This document shows, piece after piece, positions 24,249-32,884 of a stretch of 46,659 nucleotides of DNA. Under the pieces are notes generated by a model. That model did no database searches, was not told the origin of the DNA, and worked only from the letters and a program-made list of their open reading frames with translations. The DNA is from Desulfobacterales bacterium. Lineage in GTDB: Bacteria > Desulfobacterota > Desulfobacteria > Desulfobacterales > JAUYIZ01. The position numbers and the translations under genes were made by a program. The number at the start of each line of letters is the position of its first letter. The first letter of the stretch is position 1. Location of the stretch: positions 1-46,659 of the forward strand of contig JAUYIZ010000099.1 of the NCBI GenBank assembly GCA_030688615.1. Reading direction: 5' to 3'.

Positions 24249-25100
24249 GTGCCTGAGCTGGCAAGTGTAAACGGAAACATTTTCCCGATTGAACAGGCCA
24301 TGGTGCCGGTGGAGGACCGGGGGTATCAGTTCGGCGATGCCGTGTATGAAGTCATGGCCAGTTACAACGGACAGTTGTTTTTTTTAGAAGCGCATCTTGA
24401 CCGGCTCGCACACTCCATGCAAGCGCTTTCTTTCCCGGACCTTCCCAAAGATAAAATAAAGGCCGCTGCAACGGGTTTTTTCAAATCCGCCGGATTGGAC
24501 CGGGCATTGCTGTACATTCAAATCTCCCGCGGCGTCGGGCCCCGCACCCATGCCTTTACAGACACTTCGGCCCTTCAGTTCATCATGACGGTTCGTCATG
24601 TGAAGGAGGTGCCTGAAAAATTAAGGCGCCAGGGCGCTTCGGCCATTACCCTGCAGGACTTCCGCTGGGGCCGCTGCGACATCAAAACGGTTCAGCTGCT
24701 GCCGAACGTCCTGGCAAAGCAAAAGGCGATGGAAGCCGGGGTGTATGACGCCATCTTCGTTTCGAAAAAAAATGTGATCCGGGAAACCACTGGCGCCAGT
24801 TTATTCATGGTCACCGGAGGAAAGGTCGTCACCCATCCGCTGACCTTCCATGTGCTGCCGGGCATCACCAGAGCTAAAATTTTGACCATCTGCAGGAAAT
24901 TAAATATCGTTACGGAAGAAACGTTTTTTACAGCCCGGCAGCTTTATGCCGCCACCGAGGTATTCTTGACCGGAACCACCATCGAAGTGCTTCCAGTTGT
25001 CAGGATCAATAACCGTCCTATCGGAAACGGTGAAACCGGCCCCGTGGCTCAACGGCTTCACGGCGCGCTGCGGGAGCATATTTTTCAACAAGCAAAATAA
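24249..25100 (+). CDS. dat: Class IV aminotransferase, D-amino-acid transaminase type
   Basis: A 283-residue PLP enzyme of fold type IV. The catalytic lysine is Lys146 in CDIKTVQLLPNVLAK, and the PLP-tail Glu lies in RETTGASLF. QISRGVGPRTHAF is typical of D-alanine transaminases, which make D-glutamate or D-alanine for the cell wall; branched-chain or aminodeoxychorismate activity is less likely. The GTG start has GGGAGG 6 bases before it. A palindrome lies directly upstream and nifU follows after 112 bases. Confidence 0.85.
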   Translation: MPELASVNGNIFPIEQAMVPVEDRGYQFGDAVYEVMASYNGQLFFLEAHLDRLAHSMQALSFPDLPKDKIKAAATGFFKSAGLDRALLYIQISRGVGPRTHAFTDTSALQFIMTVRHVKEVPEKLRRQGASAITLQDFRWGRCDIKTVQLLPNVLAKQKAMEAGVYDAIFVSKKNVIRETTGASLFMVTGGKVVTHPLTFHVLPGITRAKILTICRKLNIVTEETFFTARQLYAATEVFLTGTTIEVLPVVRINNRPIGNGETGPVAQRLHGALREHIFQQAK

Positions 25101-25212
25101 CTGACGGACGTTCGCGTTTTATTTTTAAATTTAATGCTTATGGTAGGTGTGGTTGGACAGGAAACCTTAATTTGAGCCAAGCGCCTCAAGAACGCCGCAC
25201 CGGGAGGATATT

Positions 25213-26043
25213 ATGTGGGAATATACCGATAAGGTTAAAGACCATTTTTTAAACCCGCGCAATGTGGGAAAAATCGAGAATGCCGACGGACAGGGAGAAG
25301 TGGGTTCCCTGGCATGCGGAGATGCACTGACCCTCTATTTCAACCTGGATGAAAATAAAAGAATAAAGGATGCTAAATTCCAGACCTTCGGTTGTGCCAG
25401 CGCCATTGCTTCGTCCTCGGCCCTGACCGAAATGATCCAAGGCCTGACCCTGGACGAAGCGAAAAAAATCACCAACGAAGATATCGCCCAGTACCTTGGC
25501 GGGCTCCCGAAAGAAAAGATGCACTGTTCGGTTCTGGGACGGGATGCCCTTGAAAAGGCCATCGCCTACTACTACGGGGAGGGGGAACAAAAAGCGGACG
25601 GTGAAATCATCTGCGACTGCTTCGGCGTAACCGACAAGGAAATCGAACGTGCGGTCAGGGAAAACAATTTGATGATCGTGGATGATGTTACCGACTATGT
25701 AAAAGCAGGGGGCGGCTGCGGGAACTGCCATGATAAAATCCAGGCAATTATCGACAGCGTTCTGGGCCGGAAGCCCGCGCCCAAAAAAAAGACGGCGCCA
25801 TTGACCAACATACAGAGAATCAAGCTCATAGAGGAAACCCTCGAACGGGAAATAAAACCGGCTTTAAAAAAAGACGGCGGCGACATCGAACTGCTCGATG
25901 TGGACGGCAGCCGGGTCCTGGTGAAACTTCACGGCACATGCGCGACCTGCAGTGTTTCCCAGGTCACACTCAAACACTATGTGGAATCCAAGCTGCGGGA
26001 ACTTGTCACACCGGAGCTGGTGGTGGAGGAGGTGCAATCATGA
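25213..26043 (+). CDS. nifU: NifU iron-sulfur scaffold (three-domain)
   Basis: It assembles Fe-S clusters and passes them to target proteins. All three NifU domains are present in 276 residues: the IscU-like scaffold with Cys35, Cys61 and Cys105; a [2Fe-2S] BFD-like domain with CDC (134-136) and CGNC (169-172); and the C-terminal Nfu domain with CATC (243-246). The stop codon overlaps the nifS start (ATGA), so donor and scaffold are translated together. No nitrogenase gene is in the window; in anaerobes NifUS often serves general Fe-S assembly. Confidence 0.96.
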   Translation: MWEYTDKVKDHFLNPRNVGKIENADGQGEVGSLACGDALTLYFNLDENKRIKDAKFQTFGCASAIASSSALTEMIQGLTLDEAKKITNEDIAQYLGGLPKEKMHCSVLGRDALEKAIAYYYGEGEQKADGEIICDCFGVTDKEIERAVRENNLMIVDDVTDYVKAGGGCGNCHDKIQAIIDSVLGRKPAPKKKTAPLTNIQRIKLIEETLEREIKPALKKDGGDIELLDVDGSRVLVKLHGTCATCSVSQVTLKHYVESKLRELVTPELVVEEVQS

Positions 26044-27227
26044 AGGTGGTATATGTCGATAACAATGCGACCACGAAAGTCGCCCCGGAGGTGCTCAAAG
26101 GCATGCTGCCCTTTTTTGATGAATTTTATGGAAATCCTTCCAGTATCCACACCTTCGGCGGGCAGGTCGAGCATAAAATCAAGGAAGCGCGCGGCAAGGT
26201 GGCCGCATTGATCGGCGCCGAGCCCCAGGAGATCATCTTCACCAGCTGCGGCACTGAAAGTGACTCTACGGCAATTCGCGCCGCCATTTTATCCAACCCG
26301 GATAAAAAACATATCATCACCTCAAAGGTTGAGCACCCGGCCATAAAAAATTTGTGCGAGTATCTTTTCAAAAACGGGTATCGGGTGGACTATGTTCCCG
26401 TGGACCGGAAAGGCCGGCTGGATATGGACTACCTTTATGACAAGTTGAGCGACGATACCGCCATCGTGAGCATCATGTGGGCCAACAACGAATCCGGGGT
26501 GATATTCCCCATTGAAGAAATTGCCCCGGTCCTGAAGGATCGGGGGATCGTCTTTCATACGGATGCAGTTCAGGCCGTCGGTAAAATACCCATCGAAGTC
26601 AAACGTGCCGGCATCGACATGCTTTCTCTTTCCGGCCACAAGATTCACGCGCCCAAAGGGGTCGGGGCGCTCTACGTGCGCAAGGGGACAAAATTCCTTC
26701 CCTTTCTCATCGGCGGCCACCAGGAAGCCGGGCGCAGGGGGGGGACTGAAAATACGGCCGCCATTGTCGGCCTGGGCATTGCCAGCGAACTGGCGGCCCG
26801 ACATATCAATGAGGAAAACACCCGCATCCGGCATTTGAGGGATAAAATTGAAAAGGAACTGGTGACCCAGATCCCGAACGTTCTGATCAACGGGGACACG
26901 GCGCATCGGCTTCCCAATACCTGCAGCCTCAGCTTTGAGTATGTGGAAGGGGAAGCCATCCTTTTAATGATGGACGAGTTGGGCATATGCGCTTCATCAG
27001 GCTCGGCCTGCACTTCAGGATCCCTGGAACCCTCACATGTCCTCCGGGCCATGGGCGTGCCGTTTACCGCGGCGCACGGGTCCATTCGCTTCAGCCTGAG
27101 CATCTATAACACGGAAACGGAAATCGATTTTATCATCGAAAAATTGCCCCCGATCATCGCCAGGCTGAGGCAATTGTCTCCTTTCTGGAACAAGTTGCCG
27201 GAAAACCAAAAGAAAGTGTATGCCTGA
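26040..27227 (+). CDS. nifS: Cysteine desulfurase NifS
   Basis: It takes sulfur from cysteine for NifU. The 395-residue PLP enzyme has the N-terminal YVDNNATT, the PLP lysine Lys201 in SGHKIHAPKG, and the catalytic Cys324 in SGSACTSG, with the short loop of group I desulfurases. The ATG at 26040 overlaps the nifU stop; an open frame reaching back to 25938 is only the overlap with nifU in another frame. The gene ends 15 bases before the convergent hypA. Confidence 0.96.
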   Translation: MKVVYVDNNATTKVAPEVLKGMLPFFDEFYGNPSSIHTFGGQVEHKIKEARGKVAALIGAEPQEIIFTSCGTESDSTAIRAAILSNPDKKHIITSKVEHPAIKNLCEYLFKNGYRVDYVPVDRKGRLDMDYLYDKLSDDTAIVSIMWANNESGVIFPIEEIAPVLKDRGIVFHTDAVQAVGKIPIEVKRAGIDMLSLSGHKIHAPKGVGALYVRKGTKFLPFLIGGHQEAGRRGGTENTAAIVGLGIASELAARHINEENTRIRHLRDKIEKELVTQIPNVLINGDTAHRLPNTCSLSFEYVEGEAILLMMDELGICASSGSACTSGSLEPSHVLRAMGVPFTAAHGSIRFSLSIYNTETEIDFIIEKLPPIIARLRQLSPFWNKLPENQKKVYA

Positions 27228-27242
27228 CAGGGGATGGCCGCC

Positions 27243-27599
27243 TTACGGACTTACGGCCAGCTCGATCGCATCCACCGTCAATTCTTTACCGGAAATTATT
27301 TCTATCTCGCAACTGCCGCAGGCCGCGCAGCTGAAAACAGCAGCGCTTTGAACGGATTCGTGCCGGCAGCGCGCGCATTTTCCGATGACGGGTGTTTCCG
27401 TGATGTGCAATCGGGCCCCGCTGAGAGGGGTCTTTTCAGCAACCATATCAAAGCAGCGCTGCAAACTGGCAGGTTCAATGGCCGCAAGCCGGCCCGCCTG
27501 CAAATGGACCCGCTCAACCCTTACGGCGGCGTCCGGGCCCCCGGGCAGGCTGGCCATTGCCGCCGCAAGAACCTGCAATGCGATCCCCATTTCGTGCAT
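27243..27599 (-). CDS. hypA: Hydrogenase nickel-insertion protein HypA
   Basis: The 118-residue product delivers nickel to [NiFe]-hydrogenase. It begins MHEMGIA, where the His after Met is the nickel ligand, and has a zinc site made of CARC and CAAC. The start at 27599 is set by this conserved N-terminus; the open frame reaches 27626. No other hyp or hydrogenase gene is nearby, so it is an orphan copy between nifS (convergent) and the hicAB pair. It may also serve another nickel enzyme. Confidence 0.92.
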   Translation of the reverse strand: MHEMGIALQVLAAAMASLPGGPDAAVRVERVHLQAGRLAAIEPASLQRCFDMVAEKTPLSGARLHITETPVIGKCARCRHESVQSAAVFSCAACGSCEIEIISGKELTVDAIELAVSP

Positions 27600-27685
27600 A
27601 TGACAACTTTCGCACCTGACGCGCAAATCAGCCGCCGCTGTAAGCGGTCGGGTGCACTGATGACAGGTGGCGGTGGAGTTTTGAT

Positions 27686-28015
27686 TTATTGGCTTAATTT
27701 GGAGCTAGCAATTCGATTAAGGCTTACACCGGATTCAGCAGCTTGAATAGCAATTTTACGATGGACATCCGGCGGTACGCGGACCATAAACTTGCCACTA
27801 TAAGACCTACAAGCGATAGGTTCCGGTACTGTCTCTCCGGTTTCACCCATGTCTTTTACGACGTCTGCAACCATTTTACGGATACCTTTCAGAGCAGCTT
27901 CCGGGGTAGAAGACAGCCAACTTAAGCTTGGAAATTCCGCACACAAACCTACATATTCATTATCATCTTCAGACCAGGTTACACGGTATGTATAACGATC
28001 ATTTTTTAGAGCCAC
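27686..28015 (-). CDS. hicB: HicB-family antitoxin
   Basis: The 109-residue protein has the HicB fold (YTYRVTWSEDDNEYVGLCAEFPSLSW) and a C-terminal ribbon-helix-helix domain for DNA binding (GKFMVRVPPDVHRKIAIQAA). It would neutralise the toxin encoded just upstream and repress their promoter. The GTG start at 28015 is supported by GGAGG 6 bases before it and lies within the end of hicA (17-base overlap); the ATG at 28036 has no such site. Confidence 0.85.
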   Translation of the reverse strand: MALKNDRYTYRVTWSEDDNEYVGLCAEFPSLSWLSSTPEAALKGIRKMVADVVKDMGETGETVPEPIACRSYSGKFMVRVPPDVHRKIAIQAAESGVSLNRIASSKLSQ

Positions 28016-28259
28016 GGCCGACCTCCAGCTTCTCAATAGCCAAAAGCACCTGTTTTACCTGGTATGCCTTGGCTTTTCCTTTATGATTTTGGATATTAAT
28101 TCTTGGATCACCTTGCCAGGGGGTTTTGTAAATTCTATGGCTACTTGCACTTTGGCGAGCTTCCCCAAATAATTTTTCACAAACTCTGCATAATTCGGTA
28201 AATCTGACATCGTTGGGGTTTCGTTTCATTTGTGCCAACATGTCATCAATTTTTACCAT
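27999..28259 (-). CDS. hicA: HicA-family toxin
   Basis: An 86-residue mRNA interferase-type toxin with a double-stranded-RNA-binding-like fold. The segment RQSASSHRIYKTPW carries the catalytic His, followed by GDPRINIQNHKGKAKAYQVKQV, typical of the longer HicA subgroup. The toxin gene comes first and the antitoxin second, as usual for HicAB. There is almost no leader between the predicted -10 box and the ATG, so the mRNA may be leaderless, or an internal ATG (codon 7 or 11) may be used. Confidence 0.85.
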   Translation of the reverse strand: MVKIDDMLAQMKRNPNDVRFTELCRVCEKLFGEARQSASSHRIYKTPWQGDPRINIQNHKGKAKAYQVKQVLLAIEKLEVGRGSKK

Positions 28260-28262
28260 GGC

Positions 28263-28292
28263 TATATAGTATCACTATTGATATCTTGTCAA
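28263..28292 (-). promoter_or_regulatory. hicAB promoter with embedded operator-like dyad
   Basis: On the minus strand: TTGACA (28287-28292), 18-nt spacer, TATATA (28263-28268), then GCC-ATG. The spacer contains TATCA-N4-TGATA (28270-28283), a plausible HicB binding site. Confidence 0.65.
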
Positions 28293-28405
28293 GTGGGAAG
28301 GGAATAATTTTAAATGGTCTAACCTATTTTATTTACACACAACGCCGCTCTTCAGCGGGCGCGGCTTTTTGCGATCCGCTGCAAGAGCATGGTTAGCGGG
28401 TTCTT

Positions 28406-29443
28406 TCATCCTTTGCATTTTTTATTACTGCTATGAGATTGGTAAGTGAACTTTCTTTCCAGCATGTAATCCAGACAGGACAGCAGCTCATAGGCGGCGG
28501 TGGTGGGCGTCATTTCTCCGTATTTTACCCTCCGGACAACTTCAGGCAGCAGTTTGCGCACATCCGGATGCCGGTTGAACCGTTCTTTGATCCCTTCTTC
28601 CACCAGAGACCACATCCAGAACAGCGCCTGTTTTTTTCGTTTTTCTTCCAGTTCACTGGACGATGAAAGCTTCTGCCTGTGGTCCAGGACCGTCTGCCAT
28701 ATATCCTCGATCCCCATCATCTCTACGGCACTGCAGATCAGCACGGGCGGCAGCCACACATCCGAAGCCGGGTTCAACAGGTGCAGGGCCGCCTCGTATG
28801 TGGTCTTGGCTGTTAAGGCCTTTTCATGGTTATCCCCGTCCGACTTGGTTATGGCAACGGCATCGGCCAGTTCCATAATCCCCCTTTTGATCCCTTGAAT
28901 TTCATCTCCGGCCCCTGCCAGCAGGAGCACGAGAAAAAAATCGACCATGGATGACACGGCCGTTTCAGACTGGCCCACCCCCACGGTTTCCACGATGATC
29001 ACATCGAAGCCGGCGGCTTCGCAAACCATCATGGTTTCCCGGGTTTTGCCGGCCACCCCGCCGAGGGCGCCCCGGGAAGGGGACGGCCGGATAAACGCCG
29101 CCGTTTCGGTGGCAAGCCGCTTCATGCGGGTTTTATCCGCCAGGATGCTGCCCCCGCTTTTGACGCTGCTGGGGTCCACCGCCAGCACCGCGATGCGGTG
29201 TCCCTTCTCAAGCAGCAGCATGCCCAGGCTCTCGATGAAGGTGCTTTTCCCGACCCCCGGAACTCCCGTGATCCCCAGGCGAACCGCTTTCCCCGTGTGC
29301 GGGACTAAACCGTGGATCACCGCGCGGGCAAGCTGCCGGTGGGCGTCCAGTGAACTTTCCACCAGCGTAATGGTTTTGGACAGGGCCCGCCGGTTACCCG
29401 CGAGAACACCCTGGATATAGGTTTGGGGATCGTCTGGAGTCAT
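28406..29443 (-). CDS. meaB: Methylmalonyl-CoA mutase-associated GTPase MeaB
   Basis: A 345-residue G3E GTPase that protects and reloads B12-dependent methylmalonyl-CoA mutase. It shows GVPGVGKSTFIESLG (P-loop, about 60-74), VLAVDPSS, the switch region IVETVGVGQSE, and the base-recognition segment ITKSDG. No mutase gene is in the window. It follows larE by 18 bases in a minus-strand run with queA, tgt, nfu and an aminotransferase. The start has only a weak ribosome site. Confidence 0.93.
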   Translation of the reverse strand: MTPDDPQTYIQGVLAGNRRALSKTITLVESSLDAHRQLARAVIHGLVPHTGKAVRLGITGVPGVGKSTFIESLGMLLLEKGHRIAVLAVDPSSVKSGGSILADKTRMKRLATETAAFIRPSPSRGALGGVAGKTRETMMVCEAAGFDVIIVETVGVGQSETAVSSMVDFFLVLLLAGAGDEIQGIKRGIMELADAVAITKSDGDNHEKALTAKTTYEAALHLLNPASDVWLPPVLICSAVEMMGIEDIWQTVLDHRQKLSSSSELEEKRKKQALFWMWSLVEEGIKERFNRHPDVRKLLPEVVRRVKYGEMTPTTAAYELLSCLDYMLERKFTYQSHSSNKKCKG

Positions 29444-29461
29444 CTGCGATAGGATCTGTCT

Positions 29462-30292
29462 TCATTTTGAGAGCTGATCATCCGTCAAGGTCTCGTTCAT
29501 GCTTCCCGTGCGGTATCCTTCCAGATCCAGGGTGACGTATTTGTATCCAAGGGACTTGAAATAGGCGACAACCTGGTCTTTGACATTGCTTTCCAGCAAA
29601 ATCTGGAGCTCTGCTTTCCCGGTCTCGATACGGGCGATAAGGTCGTGATGACGGACCCTGAAAACTTTGATGCCCAGCCGGAAAAGAAAATTTTCCGCTG
29701 CTTCCACCTGCTTTAATGCCGGCCGGGTAATTTTTGTATAATAGGGAAACCGGCTGGACAAACAAGCCAGGGCGGGTTTATCCCACGTGGACAGCCGGAG
29801 CATTTTAGAAAGCTGCCTGATCTCATCTTTTCCGAGCCCGGCTTCCTCCAGGGGGCTGCGAACGCCCAGTTTTCTTGCGGCATCCCGCCCGGGCCTGAAA
29901 TCCTTGCAGTCGTCCGCGTTACTTCCGTCAAACACCCAGCGCAGTCCCTGTTGACCGGCAATCTGTGTGACCCTGGAGAAAAGTTCGGTTTTGCACAGAA
30001 AACACCTGTGGGGCGGGTTGTCTGAAAATCCCGGTACGTCAAGTTCCTCGGATTCGATAATCATATGATCGCCGCCGATCTGCCGGGCCAATTTTCTGGC
30101 TTCGGCCAGCTCCCGGGCAGGATATGTGTCCGAAGTGGCAGTTACGGCCAGCACCCGCACGCCCGGCAGATCAACACAGACTTTAAACAAAAATGTGCTG
30201 TCGACCCCTCCTGAAAATGCCACGGCGGCGCTGGACGCGTCTGAAATGATCTTTTTTAGGCGCTCGTACTTTTCCTGGATGACTGTTTCCAT
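29462..30292 (-). CDS. larE: LarE-type sulfur transferase (PP-loop ATPase), three-cysteine form
   Basis: LarE activates a pyridine dinucleotide carboxylate with ATP and adds sulfur to make the nickel-pincer cofactor. The 276-residue protein has the PP-loop AFSGGVDST (25-33), GSNADD (123-128), and Cys177 in ACLSSRFPY, the sulfur-donating position in Lactobacillus plantarum LarE. A CFLC pair (Cys97, Cys100) gives three cysteines, a pattern described for LarE proteins that hold a [4Fe-4S] cluster. larA, larB and larC are not in the window. A Fe-S carrier gene (nfu) lies two genes upstream. Confidence 0.87.
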   Translation of the reverse strand: METVIQEKYERLKKIISDASSAAVAFSGGVDSTFLFKVCVDLPGVRVLAVTATSDTYPARELAEARKLARQIGGDHMIIESEELDVPGFSDNPPHRCFLCKTELFSRVTQIAGQQGLRWVFDGSNADDCKDFRPGRDAARKLGVRSPLEEAGLGKDEIRQLSKMLRLSTWDKPALACLSSRFPYYTKITRPALKQVEAAENFLFRLGIKVFRVRHHDLIARIETGKAELQILLESNVKDQVVAYFKSLGYKYVTLDLEGYRTGSMNETLTDDQLSK

Positions 30293-30303
30293 AGCTGGAC
30301 TTT

Positions 30304-31491
30304 TTATGAATCCGTAAACCTTTGCCTCACGCGCTTGAACCCCGGCAGCGCGTTGACAATGGTTTCATCATCCACGCAAAATGCGATTCTGAAATGGCCG
30401 GGCCCGCCAAAACCGCTGCCGGGCACCACAAGGATCAATTCTTCCTGCAGCGCTCTTACGAACCGGACATCATCGGCGATGGGCGCTTTGGGAAACAGGT
30501 AAAAGGCGCCGGAGGGACACACAAAGTCATACCCGCAATCGGCCAGGCCGTCGCAGAGCAGGTCCCTATTGCGGGCGTATTCAGAAATATCCACGCATAC
30601 CCCCTGCAGGGACGCAATCACCCGCTGCATGAGGGCCGGGGCATTTACAAAGCCCAGGATCCGGTTGGCCAGCCCCAGCCCGCCCAGAAGGGTCTGTTTA
30701 AAGGTCGCGTCCGGGTTGACCGCCACGAACCCGATCCGTTCCCCCGGTATGGAGATATCTTTAGAATAGGAGCTGCAGATTATGCTCTCGTTATAGCCGC
30801 TGAAAATAGCCGGCACCGCGGCCCCGTCATAAACGATCTTGCGGTAGGGTTCGTCGGATATCAGATAGATGGTCCTTTGATAGACCTGTCCTTTGTCTTT
30901 CAGCAGCTTTCCCAGGCCAGCGAGACTTTCTTGCGAATAGATCTGTCCGGTGGGGTTGTTCGGGGAATTGATCAGGACCGCTTTGGTCTTGGGGGTAACC
31001 GCCCGGGCCATCCCTTCCATGTCCAGGGTAAAATCGGGCCGTGTGGGCACTGCTTTCAACAGGCCCCCGTGGTTGTTGGCATAGAAATTGTATTCCACAA
31101 AATAAGGTGCGGGTGTGATGACCTCATCGCCCGGGTCCAGGATGGCCTTGAGCGTAATGTTCAGGGCGCCCGCCGCGCCGCAGGTCATGATCACTTCGTT
31201 TTCGGAAATCTTTTTTTGCTGCTCTTTGGAAAGGTAATCGGCGACGGCTTTACAGACGTGAGGGTATCCGGTGTTGGGCATATAAGCATGATCGCCCTTG
31301 GCGGAAGATTTGACCGTCCTTTCCAGCGCATCATAGAAGCTGCGCGGGGGTTGAAGATAGGGGTTTCCCAGGCTGAAGTCATATACGCTGGCGGCGCCGT
31401 GTTTCTCCTTGAGCCGCGCGCCTTCTTCAAACATTTTTCGTATCCAGGATGACCTGGAGAGGATATCTGAAATATTGGCTGAAACCGTCAT
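30304..31491 (-). CDS. PLP-dependent aminotransferase (class I, AspC-like)
   Basis: The 395-residue enzyme is a fold type I aminotransferase. It shows YDFSLGNP near the N-terminus, a cofactor-holding NSPNNPTG, ISDEPYRKIVYDG, and the PLP lysine in SSYSKDISIPGERIG. Substrate cannot be set from sequence; aspartate, alanine or aromatic amino acids are possible. The ATG at 31491 has GGAGG 8 bases upstream; the open frame continues to 31617 into nfu and is not coding. It is 12 bases from larE. Confidence 0.88.
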   Translation of the reverse strand: MTVSANISDILSRSSWIRKMFEEGARLKEKHGAASVYDFSLGNPYLQPPRSFYDALERTVKSSAKGDHAYMPNTGYPHVCKAVADYLSKEQQKKISENEVIMTCGAAGALNITLKAILDPGDEVITPAPYFVEYNFYANNHGGLLKAVPTRPDFTLDMEGMARAVTPKTKAVLINSPNNPTGQIYSQESLAGLGKLLKDKGQVYQRTIYLISDEPYRKIVYDGAAVPAIFSGYNESIICSSYSKDISIPGERIGFVAVNPDATFKQTLLGGLGLANRILGFVNAPALMQRVIASLQGVCVDISEYARNRDLLCDGLADCGYDFVCPSGAFYLFPKAPIADDVRFVRALQEELILVVPGSGFGGPGHFRIAFCVDDETIVNALPGFKRVRQRFTDS

Positions 31492-31523
31492 ACAAAAAAC
31501 CTCCGGACACGTCGATCGTGCGC

Positions 31524-31745
31524 CTATTCCACTGCCTCCACGGTGGTCACTTCCGGAATCTCCTTTAATACGAATTTTTCGATTCCGTTTTTGAGCGTCA
31601 TCTTGGACATGGGGCACCCGGAACAGGCGCCGGTTAAACGGACCTTGACCACGGTACCCTCCACGCCCACCAGTTCCACATCACCCCCGTCCGCCTGCAG
31701 CATGGGCCTGATTTTATCGATGGCTTTTTGAACTTTTTCTCTCAT
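31524..31745 (-). CDS. nfu: Nfu-type iron-sulfur carrier (NifU C-terminal domain only)
   Basis: This 73-residue protein is a stand-alone Nfu domain with DGGDVELVGVEG and the cluster-binding CSGC motif. It would carry a [4Fe-4S] cluster, as a dimer, to target enzymes. It overlaps the end of tgt by 4 bases. Its presence in the same run as larE, a possible Fe-S enzyme, gives a candidate client. It is the second Nfu domain of the window; the other is part of NifU. Confidence 0.92.
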   Translation of the reverse strand: MREKVQKAIDKIRPMLQADGGDVELVGVEGTVVKVRLTGACSGCPMSKMTLKNGIEKFVLKEIPEVTTVEAVE

Positions 31746-32869
31746 GACGGCACCGTATCCTTTTTCCTGTTAAAGAATTCTTTTCTGAAAGCCTCAAATT
31801 CATTTTGCAGTATTGCCCGCCGGGCCCGTTTCATTAACCCGGTAAAATAAAAAATATTATGCAGCGTATTTAAACGATATGCAAGCAATTCTTTTGCTTG
31901 GAACAGGTGGCGCAGGTAGGCCCTTGAAAAATTTTGACACACATAGCAGCCGCACCCGGGATCTATGGGGCCGGTATCCTTTTTAAAACGGGAGTTGGAA
32001 ATATTAATGGCGCCGGAATCGGAAAACATCTGACCGTTGCGGGCATTGCGGGTCGGAAGCACGCAGTCAAACATATCCGCGCCCAGGGCCACCAGCTGGA
32101 CAAGTTCCTCAGGGGAGCCGATCCCCATGGCATACCGGGGAGCCTGCCGGGGGAGCCTTGACAGGGTAAAGTCCGCGATTTCCATTTTGATCTCCCTGGG
32201 TTCGCCTACACCCAGTCCCCCGACGGCATAGCCGTTAAAATCCATCTGCACCAGGGCGTCTATGGAAGCCTGCCTTAAATCCGTGAACATCCCCCCCTGG
32301 ATGATTCCAAAAAGCGCGCCGGATGCCTGATTACCGGTTTGCCAGGCCTGCTTGCACTGCCCGGCCCAGGCACTGGTCAATTCCATGGCCGCGCCGACAT
32401 CTCTTTTTTCGGCCGGGTATCCGATGCAATGATCCAGGCACATGGCGATATCCGACCCCAGATGTTTCTGGATGTCAATGGCCTTTTCCGGCGTGATAAA
32501 ATGCTTTGACCCGTCGATATGGGATTGAAAGGTAACGCCCTCCGGAATGATTTTGGAAAGTCTGGCCAGGGAAAAAAGCTGGAACCCGCCGCTGTCGGTC
32601 AAAACCGGCCGGCTCCAGTTCATAAACCCGTGTATGCCGGAGAAAAGATCGATGACCTCACAGCCCGGCCGCAGGTAAAGATGGTAGGTGTTTCCCAGCA
32701 GAATCTGAACCCCGGCACCCAGCAGGTCTTCAGGGGTCAGCGATTTTACGGTGGCCAGGGTTCCCACCGGCATGAACACCGGCGTTTCCACCCGGCCGTG
32801 GGGCGTTTGCAGCACCCCGGCCCTGGCGCTGCTGTCTTTGGCTTTTGCAACAACTTCAAATGAAAACAA
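31742..32869 (-). CDS. tgt: Queuine tRNA-ribosyltransferase
   Basis: It swaps guanine 34 for preQ1 in tRNAs with GUN anticodons. The 375-residue TIM-barrel protein has LTDSGGFQLFSLARL with the catalytic Asp region, GGLGVGEP, the second catalytic Asp in MFDCVLPTRNARNG, and the zinc site CGCYVC with a later Cys/His. The start is TTG with GGAGG 8 bases upstream. queA lies just before it, so two consecutive queuosine steps are co-transcribed. Confidence 0.97.
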   Translation of the reverse strand: MFSFEVVAKAKDSSARAGVLQTPHGRVETPVFMPVGTLATVKSLTPEDLLGAGVQILLGNTYHLYLRPGCEVIDLFSGIHGFMNWSRPVLTDSGGFQLFSLARLSKIIPEGVTFQSHIDGSKHFITPEKAIDIQKHLGSDIAMCLDHCIGYPAEKRDVGAAMELTSAWAGQCKQAWQTGNQASGALFGIIQGGMFTDLRQASIDALVQMDFNGYAVGGLGVGEPREIKMEIADFTLSRLPRQAPRYAMGIGSPEELVQLVALGADMFDCVLPTRNARNGQMFSDSGAINISNSRFKKDTGPIDPGCGCYVCQNFSRAYLRHLFQAKELLAYRLNTLHNIFYFTGLMKRARRAILQNEFEAFRKEFFNRKKDTVPS

Positions 32870-32884
32870 GATCTGCGCCTCCGG

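Noticed and set aside
25938-26039. Open frame extending NifS by 34 residues upstream
   Set aside because: It lies entirely inside nifU in another frame; the ATG at 26040 overlapping the nifU stop begins the conserved NifS N-terminus.
25213-27227. Nitrogen-fixation cluster
   Set aside because: nifU and nifS alone also serve general Fe-S assembly in anaerobes, and no nifHDK or other nif gene is present.
27234-27746. 170-codon plus-strand open frame opposite hypA
   Set aside because: The opposite strand carries the conserved HypA N-terminus and both zinc CxxC motifs.
28340-28380. Possible terminator hairpin between meaB and hicA
   Set aside because: Short stems such as CCGCT/AGCGG exist, but in the minus-strand (gene) direction no T-run follows.
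30322-31452. 376-codon open frame antisense to the aminotransferase gene
   Set aside because: It mirrors a clearly real PLP enzyme gene and shows no recognisable motif; long antisense frames are expected in G+C-rich genes.
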